Positions 56,276 to 64,000 of a DNA stretch of 64,000 nucleotides are shown here, one piece after another (the stretch's first letter is position 1; each line of letters starts with the position of its first letter). The DNA comes from Symbiodinium natans. Lineage: Eukaryota; Sar; Dinophyceae; Suessiales; Symbiodiniaceae. A model generated the notes under the pieces. The model was not told the DNA's origin, did not search any database, and saw nothing but the letters and a program-made list of their open reading frames with translations. The stretch spans positions 1 through 64,000 of the forward strand of contig CAJNDS010002832.1 of NCBI GenBank assembly GCA_905221605.1. Reading direction: 5' to 3'. A program made the translations under genes and the position numbers.

Positions 56276-56771
56276 TTCCGTGAAGTGTGGACCGCCTACC
56301 TTTACGGCTTTGCCAGCCCGAATGGAGCATTTGCTTCAGACGGCCATGCGCAGTTGGCCGCGACAGCCGAAGGGACAAACGTTTGCGCGTCTACTGCTTC
56401 TACAAGTTGCCAACAGAAGTCCTCCACCTTGAGCCCGTGCACGCCTATTGACTCTACAAGCTTGCTGCAGAAGTCGTCCGCCAGCCCGTCTGTGCTTGTC
56501 CCGGGCGGCGCAGAAATGACGACAATGGAAGGCCCGAAGCTTCGCACCGCATCCACAACCTCCGTACCGGGGGAAACGCGACTGTACCTCCATGTTCACG
56601 TGGCCAAGACGGCAGGGTCATTTGTGAATGGAGCGCTGGCCTTGAACTACGAGCGTGTGTGCGGGCACAAGGGCTACTCGTACGATGCCTATCAGGCCAA
56701 CCTGCGGTACTCAAGAAATCTTAGAGACCTGGATGTTCAGTTCTGTGTCTTCTTTTCAACAAGGTCCCCTC
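56276..56771 (+). CDS. Sulfotransferase-like domain A, first exon (unit 1)
   Basis: Preceded by a pyrimidine tract and GGCACAG, and open through a Ser/Thr/Cys-rich stretch into LYLHVHVAKTAGSFVNGALA, which resembles the 5'-phosphosulfate P-loop of PAPS-dependent sulfotransferases (KT.GS), then YERVCGHKGYSYDAYQANLR. It ends at AACAAG|GTCC, a plausible donor. The upstream start is not identified, so this may be an internal exon. Predicted role: transfer of sulfate from PAPS to an unknown acceptor, inferred from motifs only. Confidence 0.6.
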
Positions 56772-56859
56772 TTGAAAGCCAATTATAAATTATACTAGGC
56801 CCTTAAAAATCTTAAAAGGGTGTCTTGCTTCCGCTGTCTCTAGCACTGGTAAGACAGAC

Positions 56860-57380
56860 GAGGAGATCCGTTCGATTCGTTCAGCAAACTTTTTCCGAAG
56901 TACAACCGGCAGCGAGTTCCTCCATGGATTATGAGCGACATCGGCTACGAGGACTGCGACTGGCTGTCGCAAGAAACGCACTGGCAATTCTGGAGGAAGT
57001 TTCAGAACTGGACGGTTGAGTTCCACCTCCCTTGTCGAGATCCCATTGATCACTTGTTGTCCATGTGCAACCACAGGGAGAGAGTTTTCAATTGCAGCAG
57101 CAGCGACTTGATAGCAGAGGTTGAGCGTTGCAGCCTGGAGCACGACAGGTATAGTGACACGCTGAATTCTTCGAGCGACTTCCCCAATGCCAGACTCAAG
57201 TGTTACAACATGTCGATGACATCCACCTACATCGAGTACATGGGCACTATTCTCCAGAAGAAGAGGCGCCAAGCCGAGTATCTGTATCGTCCAACAAATG
57301 AGCCCAGGGACATGAGCACGGAGTGCTTGCTGCACAACGCGACGGCCAGGACTAGAGTGGAAAGGCGCCTGCGTTCAATG
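56860..57380 (+). CDS. Sulfotransferase-like domain A, second exon (unit 1)
   Basis: The frame is open from before the first Met (LFPKYNRQRVPPWIMSDIGY), then EDCDWLSQETHWQFW, and LPCRDPIDHLLSMCN, which resembles the 3'-phosphate-binding motif (R.P....S) of sulfotransferases. Cys-rich C-terminal part with ARLKCYNMSMTSTYIEYMGT and EPRDMSTECLLHNATA. It directly complements the P-loop exon, with about 90 bases of likely intron between. The downstream splice site is unclear; candidate junctions break the frame. Confidence 0.62.
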
Positions 57381-57592
57381 ATTCAAGTTGACCCTCCTGG
57401 TAAACCCCCCTCCCCCCCTCCCTGCTCCCATCATGACAAACATCTCTTCGTCGTCATCAATAGTGTCAATAGTGGTCAGTATTGGTGCGTTGAGTGTGCT
57501 TTGCATGTCAAACTCTTGTATTGGTGTAGGAGCAGTCGTTTCGTTCGAAGCAGTCCTTCGCCAAGAGTTGGAAACAACTCTGCTGCAGGTAC

Positions 57593-57904
57593 ATGAAGGC
57601 GCAGCCATATTATGCATTTTGTGACCAGTGCCTGCATTCAGAGCAAAATCTTCTTCGTGCGCAGATGATGACAACCGTAGGTTTGAACGCTGGCCTGACG
57701 CATGCGTCCACGAGCAGTGCTCGGAACGATACCATCCTGTACGCCCATGTTCATGTGGAGGAGACTGAAAGCTCGCACGTGAATGAAGCGCTCTCCTTGA
57801 ACTACGAGCGTGTGTGTGGGCACAGGGGCTATTCGTATGATGCCTATCAGGCCAACCTCCGGGACGCGACAAACCTTTCCGACAGAGACGCGGCTGTTGG
57901 CTAG
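57593..57904 (+). CDS. Exon joining domain A C-terminus to degenerate domain B N-terminus (unit 1)
   Basis: Starts just after a CTGCTGCAG acceptor. KAQPYYAFCDQCLHSEQNLL parallels the end of domain B (VPYYAFCSRCLGSWRDLLR), so it is the domain A C-terminus. In the same frame it continues through a linker into ILYAHVHVEETESSHVNEAL and YERVCGHRGYSYDAYQANLR, a second copy of the P-loop exon in which KTAGS has become ETESS. The frame ends at 57904. One frame linking both domains argues for a fused protein. Confidence 0.6.
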   Translation: MKAQPYYAFCDQCLHSEQNLLRAQMMTTVGLNAGLTHASTSSARNDTILYAHVHVEETESSHVNEALSLNYERVCGHRGYSYDAYQANLRDATNLSDRDAAVG

Positions 57905-58001
57905 CGTTTTTTGTTGCTTTTGCACTTAAAGTTCCTCCCTAAACACATGCTTACCCCGAAAAGGGGGTGTTTATTCTTCTTCTCGGAGAGGAGACTCTTT
58001 C

Positions 58002-58739
58002 ATGAAATTCTTGTGGTGGCCGACGGAGCCTCCGCCTGCCGAAGTGCTGGGAGCAAATGCCTTGGCCAAGAGGCGCCGGCTTGTCTTCAAGCAGGGCGAG
58101 AAACGGCGCCAGCAGCGAGATCGTGTGTGGCGGAAGGGCCTGCGTCATGGCAGGGACGCAAAGTACAGAGATGCGATCAGCAGACTTGACAGCAAATACT
58201 CCAGACATCAAGTTCCTGAATGGATTATGGATGAGATAGGCTACGAGGACTGCGACTGGCTGTCGCAAGAATCACGCTGGCAATTCTGGAGGAGGTTTCA
58301 GAACTGGACGGTTGAGTTCCACCTCCCTTGTCGAGATCCTATTGATCACTTGCTGTCCATGTGCAACCGCAACATGCCACCACTGGACTGCAGGGGCGAT
58401 TTGGTGACTCAGCTTGACAGCTGCATCAAGGCCTGGAGGGGCACGACGGGCACGATTACCGACAAGCTGAGTTCCGATGAGTTCCCTTCTGCCAGGCTAA
58501 GGTGTTATAACTTTTCAATGGCACCCAATTACGTCGAGTACATGGGCACTCTGCTTCAGAAGAAGAAGCGCCAGGCAGAGCACCTATATCGTCCAACATC
58601 TGAGCCTAGGGACGTGAGCACGGAGTGCTTGCTGCACAACGCGACGGCCAGAGCCATAGCGGAGCAGCACCTCAAGCAGGTGCCGTACTACGCATTTTGC
58701 AGCCGATGCCTCGGCTCATGGCGGGATCTCCTTCGGTGA
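58002..58739 (+). CDS. Sulfotransferase-like domain B, last exon (unit 1)
   Basis: Reads AEVLGANALAKRRRLVFKQG, then SKYSRHQVPEWIMDEIGYED, LPCRDPIDHLLSMCNRN (3'-phosphate-type motif) and VPYYAFCSRCLGSWRDLLR, followed by TGA 58737-58739. The ATG at 58002 is ATC in unit 2, so it is probably not the real start; an internal exon after an AG near 57990 is more likely. The RRRLVFKQGEKR basic stretch has no counterpart in domain A. Confidence 0.65.
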   Translation: MKFLWWPTEPPPAEVLGANALAKRRRLVFKQGEKRRQQRDRVWRKGLRHGRDAKYRDAISRLDSKYSRHQVPEWIMDEIGYEDCDWLSQESRWQFWRRFQNWTVEFHLPCRDPIDHLLSMCNRNMPPLDCRGDLVTQLDSCIKAWRGTTGTITDKLSSDEFPSARLRCYNFSMAPNYVEYMGTLLQKKKRQAEHLYRPTSEPRDVSTECLLHNATARAIAEQHLKQVPYYAFCSRCLGSWRDLLR

Positions 58740-60111
58740 GACCGGAGACGAAGCTCACGGCAGAACTCTCCCGCTATCCTTGACCGGAGGGTTGGCAGCT
58801 GTATTCTGTATTTCAGTTGAAACCTCAAACAGGCCCTCAAAGGGGCCTAAGGCCCCAAAGGCCGTTTAATTCCTTTTAATCCTCAAGCCCCAAAATCTCA
58901 GACTGGTATGACCACGCTGAGCCGTGGTCTAAGCCCGAATTCCCCCCTACCCCTCTCAAGACTCCGAGACTCGGTTGCCCGAACAGAAAACAGTCTTGTG
59001 TGAGGTAGTTTGCACCCCCACCTGGGTTGGGTACTTCATGCATGTTTTAAGAAGTGTTGCGGGATTTCATGGATATTGGGTTGTGGGATGCTTTGGAGGA
59101 GACCCAGGCCAGGAGACCAGGGCGAGTACGGGCGGGGATAAAGATTTAACAGCTTACCCCCTGCAGGGGGGGAAAACGTGCACAACCAAAGCGCGCAAGA
59201 AAGAAAACAGAACTGAGAAGTTTTTTCGCATGTTTTTCTTGGCTCCAAAGCTCCCCCTGACCGATGCGGGCTTGGCGTGCCCGTGCACGCCGAGGTGCTG
59301 CCCCGAGGGGCTCCTTGAGAAGAGGTGTTCTGCGGGGTTTAGGGTCTAGGGTCTAGGGGCTTAGTTTGCTGATAGGAGCTGAGCTCTTGAGGTGACGTTG
59401 CAGAGCTGGGAAGCTGGTCTTGTCACGACATCCTCTTGTTTTGGAGGCCTTCAGCGAAGTCTCAGCAGTAACGGCGTCGAAGATCCCGTGCACCCTGCAA
59501 AAGCTGTTGGTCGCAAGGAAAAGGGATGCCCTCTCACCAAGTCACCAAGTAATTGAAAGACGAAACGCTGCCCCCTGGTTCCCAACCCCTGCATGTAATA
59601 CCGAACCAAATCTTCATAACGCCAGCCATGGGGCACTCATGCAGCGGGCAGACCTGTGCGATGCTGCTCGGTCCTCAGCCCTTGGAGTTTCATATGAGTC
59701 ATATGAGTATTCCTCATTATTCCTCATGATCCCGAGTCGAAGTAGCTGAAAGCCCAGGTTGCTGAGCTTCCTGGCCTCAGCCCCGCTCTGGTCACCGGCC
59801 TTTGCCTCGTTGCCCCTTGGACTTGGGAAGCTTAGCTAAGGCTTAGCAGCTTCGGGCTCAGTGGGTTCAGGAGGGCTCAGGAGGGCTCGGGGGGGCTCGG
59901 GAGGGCTCGGGAGGGTTCGGGAGGGTTCAGGGCTGCTGGCACCTTGTAGCTTTTTTTGGAGCGCAGGCCCGAACAACTGCGGGAGCGGTCATCGTAAGGA
60001 ATTGATCGTGTCAGTGCTTGAGAGCCAGGAGTCTAAAGCGCAAAGGGCCCGAGGCAACTTATCAACGTTCTTTTTTTTGGTTCCTTTTTTGCCATACCTG
60101 GCACAGGTGCC

Positions 60112-60599
60112 GTGAAGTGTGGTCCTCCTACGGTTGCGGAGCTGCCAGCCCGAATGGAGGATTTGCTTCAGACGGCCATGTGCAGTTAGCCGCGACAGCC
60201 GAAGGGACAAACGTTTGCACATCTGCTGCCTCTACATGTTGCCAACAGAAGTCCTGTAACTTGAGCCCTTGCAGCCCTTGCACGCCTATTACATCTACAA
60301 GCTTGCTGCAGAAGTCGTCCGCCAGCCCGTCTGCGTTGGTTTTGGGTGGCGCGGGCCCAGGGATGACAATGGAAGACCCGAAGCTGGAGGAAAATGGGCA
60401 AACGCTCCTGTACGTCCATATTCACATGGCCAAGACGGCAGGGTCATTTGTGAATGGAGCATTGGCCTTGAAGTACGAACGTGTGTGTGGGAAGAAAGGC
60501 TACTCGTACGATGCCTATCAGGCCAACCTGCGGTACTCAAGAAATCTTTCTGGAGACCTGGATGTTGAGTTTCGTGTCTTTTTGCAACAAGGTCCTTGA
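60112..60599 (+). CDS. Sulfotransferase-like domain A, first exon (unit 2)
   Basis: Counterpart of the unit 1 exon, after a GGCACAG acceptor: REVWSSYGCGAASPNGGFAS, LLYVHIHMAKTAGSFVNGAL (P-loop intact) and YERVCGKKGYSYDAYQANLR. Near its end one base is missing relative to unit 1 (TTTTTGCAACAAG for TTCTTTTCAACAAG), which would put the same splice junction out of frame; this copy may be damaged or the base miscalled. Confidence 0.57.
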
Positions 60600-60659
60600 A
60601 AGCCAATGATAAATAGTACTATGGGCCTCTCTGTCTCTGATACTGATAAGACGAGGAGA

Positions 60660-61167
60660 TTCGATCAGCAAACTTTTTCCGAATTTCCACCGGCAGCGAG
60701 TTCCTTCATGGGTTATGAGCGACATCGGCTACGAAGACTGTGACTGGCTGTCGCAAGAATCACGCTGGCAGTTTTGGAGGAAGTTTCATGACTGGACGGT
60801 TGAGTTCCACCTCCCTTGTCGAGATCCTATTGATCACTTGCTGTCCATGTGCAACCACAAGCAGAGAGTTTTCAATTGCCGCAGCAGCGACTTGATAGAC
60901 CAGGTTGAGAGTTGCAGACTGGGGCAAGACAGGTTTAGTGACGAGCTGAATTCTTCCAGCGACTTCCCCAATGCCAGACTCAAGTGCTACAACATGTCGA
61001 TGACATCCACCTACATCGAGTACATGGGCACTATTCTCCAGAAGAAGAGGCGCCAAGCCGAGTATCTGTATCGTCCAACAAATGAGCCCAGGGACATGAG
61101 CACGGAGTGCTTGCTGTACAACGCGACGGCCAGAGCCATAGTGGAAAGGCGCCTGCGCTCAAGTTGA
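60660..61167 (+). CDS. Sulfotransferase-like domain A, second exon (unit 2)
   Basis: Open from upstream of the first Met (SKLFPNFHRQRVPSWVMSDI), then EDCDWLSQESRWQFW, LPCRDPIDHLLSMCNHKQRV and EPRDMSTECLLYNATA, ending at TGA shortly after RRLRSS. It matches the unit 1 exon closely, with the 3'-phosphate-type motif and cysteines retained. Confidence 0.6.
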
Positions 61168-61371
61168 CCCTCATGGTAAACAGACCCTCGTGGTAAACAC
61201 CCCCCCCCTCCCTCCCCCGCACCCATCATGATGAGCATCTCTTCGTGGTCGTCAGTAGCAGTCAGTATTGAGTGTGCGTTGCATTGTCAAACTCTTGTAT
61301 TGGTGTAGGAGCAGTCGTTTCATTCGAAACAGTCCTTCGCCAAGAGTTGGAAACAACTCTGCTGCAGGTAC

Positions 61372-61692
61372 ATGAAGGCGCAGCCATATTATGCATTTTG
61401 TGACCAGTGCCTGGATTCAGAGCAACATCTTCTTCGTGCGCAGATGACCACGACAACGACAACCGTGGGGTTGAACTCTGGCCTAACGCATGCGTCCACG
61501 AGCAGTGCTCGGAACGATACCATCCTGTATGCCCATGTTCATGTGGAGGAGACTGAAAGCTCGCACGTGAATGAAGCGCTCTCCTTGAACTACGAGCGTG
61601 TGTGTGGGCACAGGGGCTATTCGTATGATGCTTATCAGGCCAACCTCCGGGACGCGACAAACCTTTCCGACAGAGACGCGGCTGTTGGCTAG
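61372..61692 (+). CDS. Exon joining domains A and B (unit 2)
   Basis: Same arrangement as unit 1: AG junction, KAQPYYAFCDQCLDSEQHLL, a short linker lengthened by one TTT Thr repeat, then HVHVEETESSHVNEALSL with the degenerate P-loop, ending SDRDAAVG and TAG. Keeping the fusion frame and the same lysine loss in both units shows that these features predate the duplication. Confidence 0.6.
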   Translation: MKAQPYYAFCDQCLDSEQHLLRAQMTTTTTTVGLNSGLTHASTSSARNDTILYAHVHVEETESSHVNEALSLNYERVCGHRGYSYDAYQANLRDATNLSDRDAAVG

Positions 61693-61728
61693 CATGTTTT
61701 GCCTTTTGCCTTTTGCCTTATCTAACTT

Positions 61729-62466
61729 CTAGAGATATGTGGGGTATGGTTTCTAGTCAAGCTGGAGGGGTCTAGACGTCAGGGCTTTGACAGGGCGACG
61801 ATGGGGTGACGACGGCGCGACGACGGGGGGACGACGGCGCGACGACGGCGCGATGACGGTGCGACGACGCGGTGACGACGGGGCGACGACGGGGTGACGA
61901 CGATGGGGTGACGACGGGGCGACGACAGCGTATCAGCCTCAATATGTCATATGTCCAGCATTGTACCAACGGCTGTCGCGCCGTCGTCGCGCCGTCGTCG
62001 CGTCGTCGTCACGCCGGCGCCGTGCCGTCGTCCCACCGTCGTCCTGCCGGCGTCCCGCCGTCGTCCCGCTGTCATCCCGCCGTCGTCCCGCCGTCGTCCC
62101 GCTGTCATAAGGCCTAGTTTGGGTTTAAACTATAGGCCTTATGACGGGAAACAAGGCCTAGTTTGGGCTGAAACTAGCCCTTATGTCGGCGTGACGACGG
62201 CACGACGTCGTCCCACGGTCGTCGTCCCGTCGTCCTGCCGTCGTCCCTTCGTCGTCTTGCCGTCGTCCCAACGTCGTGTTGCCGTCGTCCCCCCGTCGTC
62301 CTGCCGTCGTCCCCCCGTCATCCTGCCGTCGTCCCTGCGTCGTCTTGCCATCGTCCCTCCGTCTTCCCATGTCTTCCCACAATCGTCCCTCCGTCGTCCC
62401 ACCATCGTCCCTCCTTCGTGTTGCCGTCGTCCTACTTTTGATGTGTGGCCTAACACATATCTCTAG
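61729..62466. mobile_element. 738-bp foldback element inserted in unit 2
   Basis: Ends in perfect 13-bp inverted repeats (CTAGAGATATGTG at 61729-61741, CACATATCTCTAG at 62454-62466). The left half carries GACGACGGGG-type repeats (about 61795-61925); the right half carries CGTCGTCCC-type repeats (61975-62110 and 62190-62430), so most of it can fold on itself. TAACTT lies at the left border and again one base past the right border, a possible target duplication. Unit 1 lacks it. No long gene inside; Thr/Arg- and Pro-rich frames are repeat artefacts. Confidence 0.8.
62107..62186. repeat. Small inverted repeat inside the foldback element
   Basis: AAGGCCTAGTTTGGG occurs twice, and TATAGGCCTTATGACGGG faces an upstream CATAAGGCCTAG, forming a compact stem at the centre of the GAC/GTC-rich element. 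Confidence 0.6.
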
Positions 62467-62554
62467 ATAACTTTTGCCATTAAAGTTTTTCCGTGAAACG
62501 CATGCTTACCCCGAAAAGGGTGTGTTTATTCTTCTTCTCGGGCACTGAACCCGG

Positions 62555-63292
62555 AGAGGAGACTCTTTCATCAAATTCTTGTGGTGGCCGCCGCAGCATC
62601 CGCCTGCCGAAGTGCTGGGAGCAAATGCCTTGAACAAGAGGCGCCGGCTTGTCTTCAAGCAGGGCGAGAAACGGCACCAGCAGCGGAAGGGCTTGAGTCA
62701 CGGCAAGGACGCAAAGTACAGAGATGCGATCAGCAGACTTGACAGCAAATACTCCAGACATCAAGTTCCTGAATGGATTATGGATGAGATCGGCTACGAG
62801 GACTGCGACTGGCTGTCGCAAGAATCACGCTGGCAATTCTGGAGGAGGTTTCAGAACTGGACGGTTGAGTTCCACCTCCCTTGTCGAGATCCTATTGATC
62901 ACTTGCTGTCCATGTGCAACCGCAACATGCCACCACTGGACTGCAGGGGCGATTTGGTGACTCAGCTTGACAGCTGCATCAAGGCCTGGAGGGGCACGAC
63001 GGGCACGATTACCGACAAGCTGAGTTCCGATGAGTTCCCTTATGCCAGGCTAAGGTGTTATAACTTTTCAATGGCATCCAATTACATCGATTACATGAGC
63101 ACTCTGCTTCAGAAGAAGAAGCGTCAGGCAGAGCATCTATATCGTCCAACATTTGAGCCTAGAGACGTGAGCACGGAGTGCTTGCTGCACAACGCGACGG
63201 CCAGAGCCATAGCGGAGCAGCACCTCAAGCAGGTGCCGTACTACGCATTTTGCAGCCGATGCCTCGGCTCATGGCGGGATCTCCTTCGGTGA
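62555..63292 (+). CDS. Sulfotransferase-like domain B, last exon (unit 2)
   Basis: Reads through FIKFLWWPPQHPPAEVLGAN (ATC where unit 1 has ATG), KRRRLVFKQGEKRHQQRKG, VPEWIMDEIGYEDCDWLSQ, LPCRDPIDHLLSMCNRN and VPYYAFCSRCLGSWRDLLR, with TGA at 63290-63292. It differs from unit 1 by a four-residue deletion (RDRV) and scattered substitutions. It is the better supported boundary for this exon, because the absent ATG shows the frame must be entered by splicing. Confidence 0.65.
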   Translation, partial: RGDSFIKFLWWPPQHPPAEVLGANALNKRRRLVFKQGEKRHQQRKGLSHGKDAKYRDAISRLDSKYSRHQVPEWIMDEIGYEDCDWLSQESRWQFWRRFQNWTVEFHLPCRDPIDHLLSMCNRNMPPLDCRGDLVTQLDSCIKAWRGTTGTITDKLSSDEFPYARLRCYNFSMASNYIDYMSTLLQKKKRQAEHLYRPTFEPRDVSTECLLHNATARAIAEQHLKQVPYYAFCSRCLGSWRDLLR

Positions 63293-63299
63293 GACCGGA

Positions 63300-64000
63300 G
63301 ACGAGCTATCCTTCACTGGAAAGTGGTAGCTGTATTCTGTATTTTAGCTGAAAACTCAGAAAGGCACTCAAAGGGGCCAAAGGCCCAAAAGGTTTGAATT
63401 CCCTTGGATCCTCAAACCCCAAAATCTCAGACCGGAAAACGCTAAACCGTGGTCTACGCCCTAATTCCCCCCCACCCCTTTCAAGACTCCGAGACTCGTT
63501 TGCTGGGACTTTCTCCCTTGCGGAGGGAAAGCTCAAAGCTCTGTGTGGTAGCGCATAGTGCTTGTGACATCTGTGAGCAATTTGTCTTAGACGCTCGGTC
63601 AAAAGCGCATCTGCGTGCTCGGAGATTCAGTGCGTACAACGTGACTGGCACGAGTTGTCCAGTTTCCTGGCCAGGTCGTGGCTGCCCAGCATCGCCCGGC
63701 AGCAGAGGTGGCACAGAAAAAAGTCTTGTGCGAGGTGCAGTCTTTGTGTCGTACCGAAAGTCGGCGATCCCCTGGCTTTGGGTTCATGAGTAGTACTCAG
63801 CATGCCGCTGCCGCTGCCGCTGCTGTGGCAAGTGTCATAGCTACCACATACGGTTCAAACATGCATCTGCTGTTCGGTTGCAAAGCTTTGTCATACCAGG
63901 ACTTGCCAGTCGCTAGGCCATGCCGTGAGGAAAGCACTGGCACAAGCAGTGGGTCAATTTGCAGCGCCATCAACGGCCCTCGTGTTTGGGCGCCGCAGGC
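63300..64000. other. Downstream flank of unit 2
   Basis: Carries the shared TCAAGACTCCGAGACTCG block, then about 200 bases not present after unit 1, then AAAAGTCTTGTGCGAGG matching 58990. A 114-codon frame (63449-63793) crosses the junction and is not credible as a gene. Confidence 0.45.

Larger units (their letters stand above)
55225..59060 (+). repeat. Tandem unit 1 with two-domain sulfotransferase-like gene
   Basis: Shares with 59060-63760 the CAGGAGACCAGG block, the ACCTGTGCGATGCTGCTCGGTCCTCAG block, all coding segments in order, and a downstream TCAAGACTCCGAGACTCG block. Units differ by substitutions, indels and one large insertion in unit 2. Confidence 0.88.
59061..63760 (+). repeat. 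Tandem unit 2 with two-domain sulfotransferase-like gene
   Basis: Direct repeat of unit 1. It adds a TTCGGGAGGG-type minisatellite near 59865-59930, a 738-bp foldback element at 61729-62466, and about 200 extra bases at 63510-63715 before the terminal block is resumed. Confidence 0.87.

Noticed and set aside
63449-63793. 114-residue plus-strand frame
   Set aside because: It crosses the junction between shared unit sequence and an inserted segment and has no recognisable motif.

Overview
The window looks like nuclear DNA of a dinoflagellate, most likely a Symbiodiniaceae-type alga. Four things point that way: plant/dinoflagellate-type telomere heptamers (TTTAGGG/CCCTAAA) scattered through 13-40 kb; a 12-base match to the 3' end of the dinoflagellate spliced leader ahead of a retroelement gag; Ty1/copia elements with lysine-rich gag proteins beside fragments of a retroelement with a reverse transcriptase (RT) and a C-terminal Cys/His endonuclease; and tandem duplicated genes with AG|G-type splice junctions. 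No bacterial operons, tRNA genes, rRNA genes or CRISPR arrays were seen.

Layout. 1-7726 is one giant near-perfect palindrome: two 3'-truncated copia elements (gag, protease, integrase, no RT) placed tail to tail. 7.7-12.9 kb is gene-poor, with a ~50-bp tandem repeat, low-complexity CCCCTTGAAG sequence, endonuclease relics, and a 188-bp terminal-inverted-repeat element lying near its 1.37-kb parent form. 12.9-27.9 kb holds three direct repeats of a ~3.5-4 kb unit, each with one gene for an unrecognised Cys-rich, probably secreted protein; a 3.5-kb stretch separates units 2 and 3. 27.9-41 kb is filled with interstitial telomeric blocks, a head-to-head satellite, a TTCTTATTA microsatellite and a foldback repeat. 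Embedded in it are short exon-like pieces that line up in order with the Cys-rich protein, so this stretch appears to be a diverged, intron-rich paralogue whose introns are loaded with telomeric repeats.

42-55 kb is a retroelement graveyard. Several decayed RT-endonuclease copies lie on the + strand, one of them split by a nearly complete but frameshifted copia element on the - strand (about 45.04-51.2 kb) and carrying a precise internal 1.2-kb inversion. 55.2-63.8 kb is a tandem pair of ~3.8-4.7 kb units. Each encodes a split, probably multi-exon protein with two sulfotransferase-like domains joined in one frame; the second domain has lost the P-loop lysine. A 738-bp foldback element with 13-bp terminal inverted repeats sits in the second unit only, so the first unit serves as the empty site.

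Most protein-coding capacity here is mobile-element debris. The host-like genes are the Cys-rich family and the sulfotransferase-like pair; both have grown by tandem segmental duplication. Cellular roles are inferred from motifs only. Many single-base indels separate duplicate copies, and some may be sequencing errors.
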